Assembly: GCA_020073465.1 (NCBI GenBank)
Contig: JAIQFC010000015.1
Coordinates: forward strand, 1 to 64,000
Source of the DNA: Terriglobia bacterium
Lineage (GTDB): Bacteria; Acidobacteriota; Terriglobia; Terriglobales; Acidobacteriaceae
DNA: 64,000 nt
Direction of reading: 5' to 3'
The translations under genes and the position numbers were made by a program. The notes beneath the pieces are model-generated. The model saw only the letters and a list, made by a program, of their open reading frames with translations. It had not been told where the DNA came from and searched no databases. Below are positions 37,288-44,407 of this stretch, piece by piece. The stretch's first letter is position 1. The number at the start of each line of letters is the position of its first letter.

Positions 37288-37868
37288 AGGTGAAGATCCG
37301 GAAGATCGCGACGTTCGTGGAGGAGACGCGCACGGAGATGGGGAGAACGATTGACCCTCCGACGCGGCGGGCAGCGGCGGTAGCGGTGATTGAGAATCCC
37401 TATGCGGGGCAGTTCGTGGAGGATCTGTCGGAACTGATGGCGATTGGCGAGGAACTGGGCGAATTGCTGACGCAGCGTGCTGTGGCGGCCTTGGGAATCG
37501 CTGGGCCATCGGCGGAAAGCTACGGCAAGGCGGCGGCGGTCGGAGAGAATGGAGAACTCGAGCACGCCGCGGCGATTCTGCACCCGAAGCTGGGGACGCC
37601 CGTGCGGCGCGTGCTGGGCAAGGGTGCTGCGCTGATCCCTTCGTCGAAGAAACGCGGTGGCCCCGGCGTGGCGCTGGACATCCCGCTGGGGCATAAGGAT
37701 GCTGCGTTTGTTCGCAGCCACTTCGACGGTATGGACGTGCGCATTAACGACGCGCCGCGCGCCAATGAAATCATGGTGGCGATTGCGGTTACGGATAGCG
37801 GGCGTCCGCTGCCCCGGGTTGGCGGGCTGACCAAGGAACAGATCAAGGGTGATGACGGCCTGCGCTAA
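37284..37868 (+). CDS. DUF1185 family protein, copy B
   Basis: The second 194-aa DUF1185 protein shares with copy A the RRAAA..VI.NPYAG, YGK.A.VG..GE.EHA, KK.GGPG..LD.P, VRSHFD.M.V.I.DAPRA.EI and RVGGL....IKG.DGLR motifs but differs widely between them, so the duplication is old. ATGA overlap with copy A implies translational coupling. Function unknown. The gap of 47 bases to the next gene has no terminator. Confidence 0.85.
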   Translation: MKVKIRKIATFVEETRTEMGRTIDPPTRRAAAVAVIENPYAGQFVEDLSELMAIGEELGELLTQRAVAALGIAGPSAESYGKAAAVGENGELEHAAAILHPKLGTPVRRVLGKGAALIPSSKKRGGPGVALDIPLGHKDAAFVRSHFDGMDVRINDAPRANEIMVAIAVTDSGRPLPRVGGLTKEQIKGDDGLR

Positions 37869-37915
37869 GAGTCCGCGACCCGACAAGCAGACAACCTTTC
37901 ATCCCAGGACCAGGC

Positions 37916-39322
37916 ATGAACAATAGAACCGTGTTATGGCTGTTGTGCGCGTTTCAGATTTGCTTCTCAGTGCTTCTCTCGGGGCAAACCGCAAGAGAGC
38001 GTGTCGATACGATCGTCGCTGGAATGGTCGTCACCATGGATGGCCAGCGCGCCATCTACGACGACGGCGCGGTGGTGGTACAGGGCGACACCATTGTTGC
38101 GGCTGGCCCACGATCCGAACTCGAAGCCAAGTATGAGGGCGGGCAGACGATTGACGCGCGCGGCAAGCTGGTGCTCCCAGGATTCATCAACGGGCACACG
38201 CACGTGCCCATGACGTTGTTCCGCGGCCTCCACGACGACGTGACCCTGAATGACTGGCTCTACAAGTACATTTTCCCCGCGGAAGCGAAGAATGTGAACG
38301 AAGAATTTGTCAGGTGGGGGACGCGGCTGGCGGCAGTCGAGCAGATCCGCTCTGGGGTCACCACCTTCGCCGACATGTATTACTTCGAAGATGCCGTGGC
38401 GGAAGAAACCAAGGCGGCGGGCATGCGTGGTGTGCTGGGTGAGACGTTTATCGATTTCCCCGCACCCGACAACAAAACCGAAGCCGCCATGCTCGATTAC
38501 ACAGAGAAGTTCTTGAAGAGGTGGCAAGGCGATCCGCTGATCCACGCGGCCGCGGCACCCCACTCGATCTACACCTGTTCGAAGAAGACGCTCCAGGATG
38601 CCTCAGCCCTGGCGCGGAAATATCATGCGCCGATCCTGATTCACGCGTCTGAGATGAAGAAGGAATGGGAGGATAGCCAGAAACAGAACGGAATGTCGCC
38701 GGTGCAATACCTGGATCAAATCGGCGTGCTTGGTTCCGACGTCGTTGCTGCGCACTGCATTTTTGTCGATGACGCCGACCGCAAAATTCTGGCGGACCGC
38801 CGGGTGGGGTGCGTACACAATCCTTCGAGCAACATGATGATAGCCAGCGGCGTTTCCCCGGTGCCCGAGATGCGGGCTGCCGGAGTCGCGGTCGGGCTGG
38901 GGACGGACGGGCCTGCGGGCAGCAACAACGATCTGGACCTGATGGAAGAGATCGACCTGGCGGCGAAGCTGGCGAAAATCACCAAGATGAATCCCCTGGC
39001 GATCAACGCGAAGGCGGTGGTGGAGATGGCGACCATCGACGGTGCGCGGGCGTTGCACATGGAGAAAGAGATCGGGTCGCTGGAAAAAGGCAAAAAAGCA
39101 GACGTGATCGTGATCAGCCTGGACGAGCCGAATGCAGTGCCGATGTACGACATCTATGGGCAAATCGCGTACTCGCTGAAGGCGAGCGATGTGCAGACTG
39201 TCATGATCGGCGGGCGCGTGGTAATGAAGGATCGAAAGGTTCTGACCGTGAACGAAGAGGCGGCAATTGCGAAAGCGCGCGAGTACAAGAAGAGGATCGC
39301 TGCGTCGCTCGGGATGCAATGA
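37916..39322 (+). CDS. Exported deaminase-type amidohydrolase
   Basis: The 468-aa protein has the layout of the ATZ/TRZ and MtaD (S-adenosylhomocysteine/methylthioadenosine deaminase) family: GFINGHTHVPMTLFRG (metal His pair), APHSIYTCS, HASEMKKEW (His), AAHCIFVDD (His), HNPSSNMMIASGVSPV and GLGTDGPAGSNNDLDL (Asp). Unlike the cytosolic family it starts with a signal peptide (MNNRTVLWLLCAFQICFSVLLSGQT). It likely removes an amino or halide group from a purine or s-triazine-like ring. It ends the plus-strand run of the cluster. The ATG at 37916 begins the signal. Confidence 0.85.
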   Translation: MNNRTVLWLLCAFQICFSVLLSGQTARERVDTIVAGMVVTMDGQRAIYDDGAVVVQGDTIVAAGPRSELEAKYEGGQTIDARGKLVLPGFINGHTHVPMTLFRGLHDDVTLNDWLYKYIFPAEAKNVNEEFVRWGTRLAAVEQIRSGVTTFADMYYFEDAVAEETKAAGMRGVLGETFIDFPAPDNKTEAAMLDYTEKFLKRWQGDPLIHAAAAPHSIYTCSKKTLQDASALARKYHAPILIHASEMKKEWEDSQKQNGMSPVQYLDQIGVLGSDVVAAHCIFVDDADRKILADRRVGCVHNPSSNMMIASGVSPVPEMRAAGVAVGLGTDGPAGSNNDLDLMEEIDLAAKLAKITKMNPLAINAKAVVEMATIDGARALHMEKEIGSLEKGKKADVIVISLDEPNAVPMYDIYGQIAYSLKASDVQTVMIGGRVVMKDRKVLTVNEEAAIAKAREYKKRIAASLGMQ

Positions 39323-39359
39323 AGACGTGGTCTCATGCAAGCGGCTCTCGGTCCGACGG

Positions 39360-39400
39360 CGAGGGCAAGATGCCCTCGCGACAGCCGGCGGGACGCCGGC
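39360..39400. repeat. Two palindromes between convergent genes
   Basis: CGAGGGCAAGATGCCCTCG (39360-39378) and GCCGGCGGGACGCCGGC (39384-39400) lie between the amidohydrolase and the enamidase-like gene, just before the stop codon of the latter. They can serve as a bidirectional terminator. Confidence 0.65.
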
Positions 39401-39405
39401 GCTAC

Positions 39406-40602
39406 TTACCTCACGAGTTCCGGCACTCTGGTGGCGGGCGGCGTGTTGCGGCTGCGTTGCGTGCTGACGGCGCCTTCGATGATGACCATGCCGATGCCGG
39501 GTAAATCCCCCTTTTGAATGCTGTCGAGCAAGTCCTTCCCAGACGAATGCTGCGCTTTGTCCATCAGGACGAATGAGGCTTCCCGCCCGGGCGCGACCAG
39601 ACCGCAATCTAGGCTACGCATCCTGGCCGTGTTGCCCGTGGCGAAGCAAATTGCCTGCTCGGCGGGGACTTCCCCCAGCGAAGAGAGCAGCGCGATCATT
39701 CGAATAATGCCCAGTGGCTGCACTCCCGATCCCGCGGGAGAATCAGTGCCAAGAATAATGCGGTCGAGTTGGCCTAATTCCTTGGCGGTGCGGAGCGTGA
39801 GCAAGCCGGCGCGTTCGTTACCGTTGTGGACGATTTCGAGGGCGCGGGTCGAGCGCTCGCACAGCGCCGTGATCTGGTCGTCAGGGAGCGCGGTGTGGCC
39901 TCCGTTGACGTGGCCGATCACATCAGCGTCAGTTTCGAGGACCATATCCTTGTCGATGAGGCTGGAGCCGGGGATGGACGGACCTCCGGTGTGAATGGTG
40001 CTCTGGATGCCGTATTTACGGGCCCAGGAAACCATCTGGCGCGCCGTCTTGCCGTCTTTGACGCTGCCCAGGCCGACTTCGCCGAGAATCCTGACTCCGG
40101 CCGCGGCGAGTTCCTTGAAGTCATCCTCGACCATGCCGTGCTCGATCACGGGAGCGCCGGCGTAGATTTTGACGCCTCCGGGCCGGAAGGCGTGGAAGGC
40201 GCGCTGGGCGAAGATGGCCATCGCTTTCAGGCCGACAACATCTTTGGGCCGGCCAGGCGTGTGAACTTCGCCGGCTGAAATCATGGTGGTCACGCCGCCG
40301 TGCAGGTAACCATCGATCCAGCCGAGTTGATTTTGCCGGGGCGTCCAGTCGCCACACACGGGGTGAACGTGGCTGTCGATAAGTCCGGGGACGAGAGCCG
40401 TTCCTTTCGCGTCGATGGTGACTGCGGCGCCGGTAATGTCGACATCTTTTTCTTTGCCGACTGCGGTGATCCGATCGCCGGAGCACACCACGGTGTCGGC
40501 GTCGAGGATGGGGCGGCCAAGGTCGCCGCTAAGAAGAACGCCGATGTTGCGGATCACCAGCCGGGCTTGAGTTGCAGTTCTAGCGGATTCGTCGTGCGCC
40601 AT
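39406..40602 (-). CDS. Enamidase-like amidohydrolase
   Basis: The 398-aa protein is a metal-dependent amidohydrolase: GLIDSHVHPVCGDWTPRQNQ (His-x-His), HGGVTTMISAGEVHTPGRPKD, GVRILGEVGLGSVKDGK (bridging Glu), IHTGGPSIPGSS (His), GHVNGGHTALP (His) and GTDSPAGSGVQPLG (Asp). This pattern strongly recalls enamidase of nicotinate fermentation, which hydrolyses 1,4,5,6-tetrahydro-6-oxonicotinate to 2-formylglutarate and ammonia; this is from memory and not from alignment. It has no signal peptide. It is on the opposite strand and divergent from the cysteine hydrolase gene across a short gap. Confidence 0.75.
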   Translation of the reverse strand: MAHDESARTATQARLVIRNIGVLLSGDLGRPILDADTVVCSGDRITAVGKEKDVDITGAAVTIDAKGTALVPGLIDSHVHPVCGDWTPRQNQLGWIDGYLHGGVTTMISAGEVHTPGRPKDVVGLKAMAIFAQRAFHAFRPGGVKIYAGAPVIEHGMVEDDFKELAAAGVRILGEVGLGSVKDGKTARQMVSWARKYGIQSTIHTGGPSIPGSSLIDKDMVLETDADVIGHVNGGHTALPDDQITALCERSTRALEIVHNGNERAGLLTLRTAKELGQLDRIILGTDSPAGSGVQPLGIIRMIALLSSLGEVPAEQAICFATGNTARMRSLDCGLVAPGREASFVLMDKAQHSSGKDLLDSIQKGDLPGIGMVIIEGAVSTQRSRNTPPATRVPELVR

Positions 40603-40669
40603 GAGGGCCTCGAAACCTTGTCATTTGTGCAGCAATGGTGTTACAAGCATGCAGACATTGGAGACCGGA

Positions 40670-41302
40670 ATGTTATCCCGCAACTCGATCTTTTGGGAAG
40701 TGGATGTGCAGGCTGATTTCATGCTGCCGGGTGGAAAGTTGTACGTGCAGGGCGCGGAAAAGCTGTTGCCCAACATCCGCAAGCTGACGGACGCTGCCCG
40801 GCGCGACCAGGTGTTCCTGGTGTCGCACGGATGCTTTCATTCCGTGGACGACCCGGAGTTCAAACAGTTTCCGCCGCACTGCGTAAAGGGAACGCCAGGC
40901 GCAGACCTTGTGCCGGAGGCGCTGGCTGACCGAATCGTTCGGGTTGAAAATCGCTCGACCGACAAGTTACCGGACGATCTCTCGGCGTACCAGCAGGTCC
41001 TTCTGGAAAAACAGACGCTCGACATATTTGAGACTCGGCACGCGGACACGCTGGTGGAGCGGCTAGGGACGTCGGCGGAATTCGTAGTGTTCGGCGTGGT
41101 GACAGAGTATTGCGTAAGCTGCGCAGTCAAAGGGCTTCTCAGGCGAAAGCGCCGCGTGGCAGTGGTCAGGGACGCAATCGAAACGTTGGCCCCGGAAGTC
41201 GGAACCCGGACGATCGAGGAGTTGCAGAGTCTGGGGGCGCGATTGACCACAACGGAAGAGGCTCTCGCCGGATTGGGTGCGGGAAAGGCTAGCGGTCACT
41301 AG
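40670..41302 (+). CDS. Isochorismatase-like cysteine hydrolase
   Basis: The 210-aa protein has the cysteine-hydrolase fold: catalytic Asp in FWEVDVQADFM, Lys near VLLEKQTLDIF and Cys in VVTEYCVSCAVKGLL. The segment FPPHCVKGTPGADL matches nicotinamidase and related amidases. The metal site that nicotinamidases build from D-x-H and a further His reads HGCFHSVDDPEF here, so only one His is clearly kept. It may be a nicotinamidase-like or maleamate-type amidase. The ATG at 40670 follows GGAG six bases upstream; ATG 40649 is an alternative. Its end overlaps the convergent uronate isomerase by four bases. Confidence 0.8.
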   Translation: MLSRNSIFWEVDVQADFMLPGGKLYVQGAEKLLPNIRKLTDAARRDQVFLVSHGCFHSVDDPEFKQFPPHCVKGTPGADLVPEALADRIVRVENRSTDKLPDDLSAYQQVLLEKQTLDIFETRHADTLVERLGTSAEFVVFGVVTEYCVSCAVKGLLRRKRRVAVVRDAIETLAPEVGTRTIEELQSLGARLTTTEEALAGLGAGKASGH

Positions 41303-42717
41303 GTGCTGTTTTCGCGCGCTACCAACCCCAGGAAACCTTCGGCGTTGCGGAAGCAGATATTCCTGATCATCTCCCCGACCAGCGGTTTGTCGTCCGGAAT
41401 TTCTCCAGCTTCGATATCGCGGCCTACCAAGTTGCACAACACGCGGCGGAAGTACTCGTGGCGTGGGTAAGACATGAACGAGCGCGAGTCGGTCACCATG
41501 CCGATGAAGTTGGAAAGCAGCCCCGCATTCGATAGTGCGTCAAGCTGCGATTGGATGCCGTCCTTCTGATCGAGAAACCACCAGGCGCTGCCGATTTGAA
41601 CTCGCCCAGGCAGGCCTTCGGACTGAAAGTTGCCGGCCATCGTGGCGAACAGGTAGTTGTCGTTGGGGTTGGAGTTGTAGAGGATGACTTTGGGCAGGGC
41701 CTTCTCTGCGTCCAAGCGATCCAGGTAAGCGCTCAATCTTTCTGCCTGGGGCCAGTCCCCAATGGAGTCGAAACCAGTATTCGGCCCCAGAGTCTTCAGG
41801 GCACGCGTGTTTGAATTCCGCAGAGCACCGAGATGTAATTGTTTAGTCCATCCCTTGTTCGCGTCCAGTTGCCCGAAGAACAGCATCATGTAGGAGGCGA
41901 ACCGCTCGTGTTCGCCGGCCACGACCTCACGTCCTGCGCGGGCCTTGTCGAAGATCGCAGCTGCATCCCGCTCCGTGCAGAACTCCGTGTAACAGTAAGG
42001 CAGGCCGTGGTCGGAAAGCCGGCAACCCATCTGGTGAAACTGCTCATGCCGTTTGCGCAGAGCTTCGAGCAAATCGCCAAGCTTCGCGATCTCGACGTCG
42101 GACACGGTGCCAAGACGGTCTACCCAGCGGTTGAACACTTCTGGTAAGTGCACGTCCAGCGCTCCGTCCGGCCGGAAAGCTGGGTAAACACGAGTCTTGA
42201 GCTTAGAACTCGCGATTTGTGCATGTGCCTTGAGTTCGTCTGCAGGATCGTCGGTTGTGCACAACGCGCGTACATCAAAGTGTTGCAGGATGCCTTGCGC
42301 GGTCAATCGATCCGTCGCTAACGCGTCGTTCGCTCGCTTCCAGATCGAAGGCGCTGTGCGTTCGTTGAGCAGCTCGTCAATTCCGAAATACCGCTTCAGT
42401 TCGAGATGAGTCCAGTGGTAGAGCGGATTGCGGATGCAGCGCGGAACGGTCGACGCCCAGGCAAGGAATTTCTCGTATGGATCGGCATCGCCGGTGCAAT
42501 AGCGTTCGGCGATGCCGTTGGCTCGCATGGCGCGCCATTTGTAGTGATCGCCTTCCAGCCAGATCTCGAACAAATTACGGAAGCGCCGATTGTCGGCAAT
42601 TTCGTGTGCCTGAAGATGGCAGTGATAGTCCAGGATTGGCTGCCCCGCGGCGTATTCGTGATAAAGACCTCGGGCGGTCTTGTTCTGTAGCAAGAAGTCA
42701 TCGCCGACAAAGGGCAT
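41299..42717 (-). CDS. uxaC: Uronate (glucuronate) isomerase
   Basis: The 472-aa protein matches UxaC across its length: GQPILDYHCHLQAHEIADNRRF at the N-terminus (metal-binding His-x-His), YHWTHLELKRYFGI, LCTTDDPADELKAH, RALKTLGPNTGFDSIGDW and TDSRSFMSYPRHEYFRRVLCN near the end. It interconverts D-glucuronate with D-fructuronate, and galacturonate with tagaturonate, in the cytosol. It supplies the substrate for the reductase and ManD steps encoded at 22.7-24.7 kb. It is divergent from a hexuronate-type transporter gene across about 90 bases and overlaps the cysteine-hydrolase gene. Confidence 0.95.
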   Translation of the reverse strand: MPFVGDDFLLQNKTARGLYHEYAAGQPILDYHCHLQAHEIADNRRFRNLFEIWLEGDHYKWRAMRANGIAERYCTGDADPYEKFLAWASTVPRCIRNPLYHWTHLELKRYFGIDELLNERTAPSIWKRANDALATDRLTAQGILQHFDVRALCTTDDPADELKAHAQIASSKLKTRVYPAFRPDGALDVHLPEVFNRWVDRLGTVSDVEIAKLGDLLEALRKRHEQFHQMGCRLSDHGLPYCYTEFCTERDAAAIFDKARAGREVVAGEHERFASYMMLFFGQLDANKGWTKQLHLGALRNSNTRALKTLGPNTGFDSIGDWPQAERLSAYLDRLDAEKALPKVILYNSNPNDNYLFATMAGNFQSEGLPGRVQIGSAWWFLDQKDGIQSQLDALSNAGLLSNFIGMVTDSRSFMSYPRHEYFRRVLCNLVGRDIEAGEIPDDKPLVGEMIRNICFRNAEGFLGLVARENST

Positions 42718-42808
42718 ACCTTGGGTCCAATCCTGTTTTGAAGCGTAGGGTATTGTCCCCAGAAGGAAAGCATTCAGCGCAGCCGACTGTCAAACCTGTC
42801 CGACTACA

Positions 42809-44242
42809 ATGACCTCTGCCGACGGAGTGTGGGTGGTAGGCAGTGGCATCAGGCAGCTGATACCGTGTGTGACTTCAATGTCTCATCATTCTCCAGACCG
42901 AAGCCCGGCAAGACGCGATCCGCTGCAGCAGGGCCCTCCTGCCCCAAAGGACACACCGATTGACCGGTCGCCGACGGGACCGCAGCTCGGCAGCTTCCGA
43001 TGGGTCATCTGTGCATTGCTTTTTTTCGCTGCTGCCGTTAACTATGTCGACCGTCAAGTCATCGGCATTCTGAAGCCCACTCTACAAGGCGAGTTGCACT
43101 GGAGTGAGGTCGACTACGGCAACATTATTGCTGCATTCCAGTTTGCCTATGCGCTCGGCTATCTATTCATGGGACGCGCCATGGATTGGCTGGGCTCGCG
43201 CAGAGGGTTTTCTCTTGCCGTGGTGTTTTGGAGCCTGGCCGAAATGGCTCACGCCGTGGCGCGTTCCGTCACGGGGTTCAGCATCGCGCGTGCCGCGTTG
43301 GGACTGGGCGAGGGTGGGAGCTTCCCTGCTTCCGTGAAAACGGTGGCAGAGTGGTTTCCCGAGAAAGAGCGTGCCCTGGCCACCGGTATTTTCAATGCCG
43401 GCACGAATGTCGGAGCGGTGGTGGCTCCTCTGACCGTCCCATGGATCACCATTCACTATGGTTGGCGATGGGCGTTTCTCATCACCGGCACACTCGGCTT
43501 TGGCTGGGTGGCGCTTTGGCTTATCTTCCACCGTTCGCCTGAACAGAGTCCCACCCGCAGCATAGTGATACAAACTCAGGCACAGCAGTCTCTAGGAAGG
43601 ATTCGGTGGGTAGAGCTGCTGGTGCACAAACAGCTTTGGGCGATCACAATCGGCAAGTTTCTCACCGATCCCGTCTGGTTTCTTTACTTGTTCTGGATTC
43701 CCGATTTCCTGCATAAGACCCGCGGCGTCACCTTGCTCAACCTGGGCCTGCCGATGGTCGTTATCTACGTGGCTGCCGACTTCGGCAGCGTCGGAGGTGG
43801 ATGGCTATCCGGAGCTCTGCTGCAGCGGGGGTGGAGCGTGAACGCGGCCCGCAAAACCGCAATGTTGACCTGCGCATGCGGGGTGGTGCCCATCCTGCTT
43901 GCGGTACACGCATCCAGCCTCTGGATGGCCGTGGGATTGGTCGGCTTAGCCGCGGCTTGTCACCAGGGCTGGTCGGCGAACATGTACACATTGGTCTCCG
44001 ACATGTTTCCCCAGCAGGCGGTGGGATCCGTCGTCGGCATTTCCGGAATGGCTGGTTCAATCGGTGGGATGCTGATTGCTGAAGGGGTCGGCTACATTCT
44101 GCAAGGGACAGGTTCGTATTACCCGATCTTTGCTATCGCAGCTTGTACCTATCTGGTTGCGATCTGTGTCATTCACCTTATCGTGCCCGATCTCCAGGGC
44201 GTTTCGTTGGAACGTCCAGACGAGAGCGGACGAGCGGAGTAA
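42809..44242 (+). CDS. MFS transporter, hexuronate type, second copy
   Basis: The protein (up to 477 aa) is an ACS-family MFS permease: NYVDRQVIGILKPTLQGELHWSEVDYG, RAMDWLGSRRGFSL and LGLGEGGSFPASVKTVAEWFPEKERALATGIFN, with 12 predicted membrane segments. It resembles ExuT hexuronate transporters and lies next to uxaC, so it probably imports glucuronate or galacturonate. The ATG at 42809 gives a 65-residue cytoplasmic N-tail; the ATG at 42878 gives a shorter, more usual tail. Neither has a strong ribosome-binding site. It is a paralogue of the transporter at 21380. Confidence 0.85.
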   Translation: MTSADGVWVVGSGIRQLIPCVTSMSHHSPDRSPARRDPLQQGPPAPKDTPIDRSPTGPQLGSFRWVICALLFFAAAVNYVDRQVIGILKPTLQGELHWSEVDYGNIIAAFQFAYALGYLFMGRAMDWLGSRRGFSLAVVFWSLAEMAHAVARSVTGFSIARAALGLGEGGSFPASVKTVAEWFPEKERALATGIFNAGTNVGAVVAPLTVPWITIHYGWRWAFLITGTLGFGWVALWLIFHRSPEQSPTRSIVIQTQAQQSLGRIRWVELLVHKQLWAITIGKFLTDPVWFLYLFWIPDFLHKTRGVTLLNLGLPMVVIYVAADFGSVGGGWLSGALLQRGWSVNAARKTAMLTCACGVVPILLAVHASSLWMAVGLVGLAAACHQGWSANMYTLVSDMFPQQAVGSVVGISGMAGSIGGMLIAEGVGYILQGTGSYYPIFAIAACTYLVAICVIHLIVPDLQGVSLERPDESGRAE

Positions 44243-44354
44243 ACCAGCCGTGATTCCGCGCCTTCTCACAGGCTTCGCGAGGATTCCTTCGGCCGGCCTC
44301 GGGACTGGGTGACCAGACATGCCTGAATCTCTCCAGGGATGATTGCAGGCAGCG

Positions 44355-44381
44355 GAAGAGCGGGCCAGCGGCCCGCTCTTC
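44355..44381. terminator. Bidirectional terminator hairpin
   Basis: A perfect 12-base stem GAAGAGCGGGCC/GGCCCGCTCTTC with a three-base loop sits between the stop codons of the MFS gene (plus) and the Kelch gene (minus). Its strength and position make it a good shared terminator. Confidence 0.8.
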
Positions 44382-44407
44382 GCGGTTACGAATCAGTTCC
44401 GCTTCCC

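Noticed and set aside
38603..39607. 334-codon minus-strand frame overlapping the exported amidohydrolase
   Set aside because: It runs antisense through a well-supported gene and a palindromic repeat; no motif or ribosome-binding site.
40670..41302. Assignment as a true nicotinamidase (pncA)
   Set aside because: The HCVKGTPG segment fits, but the metal-ligand region differs, so only the broader cysteine-hydrolase family is called.
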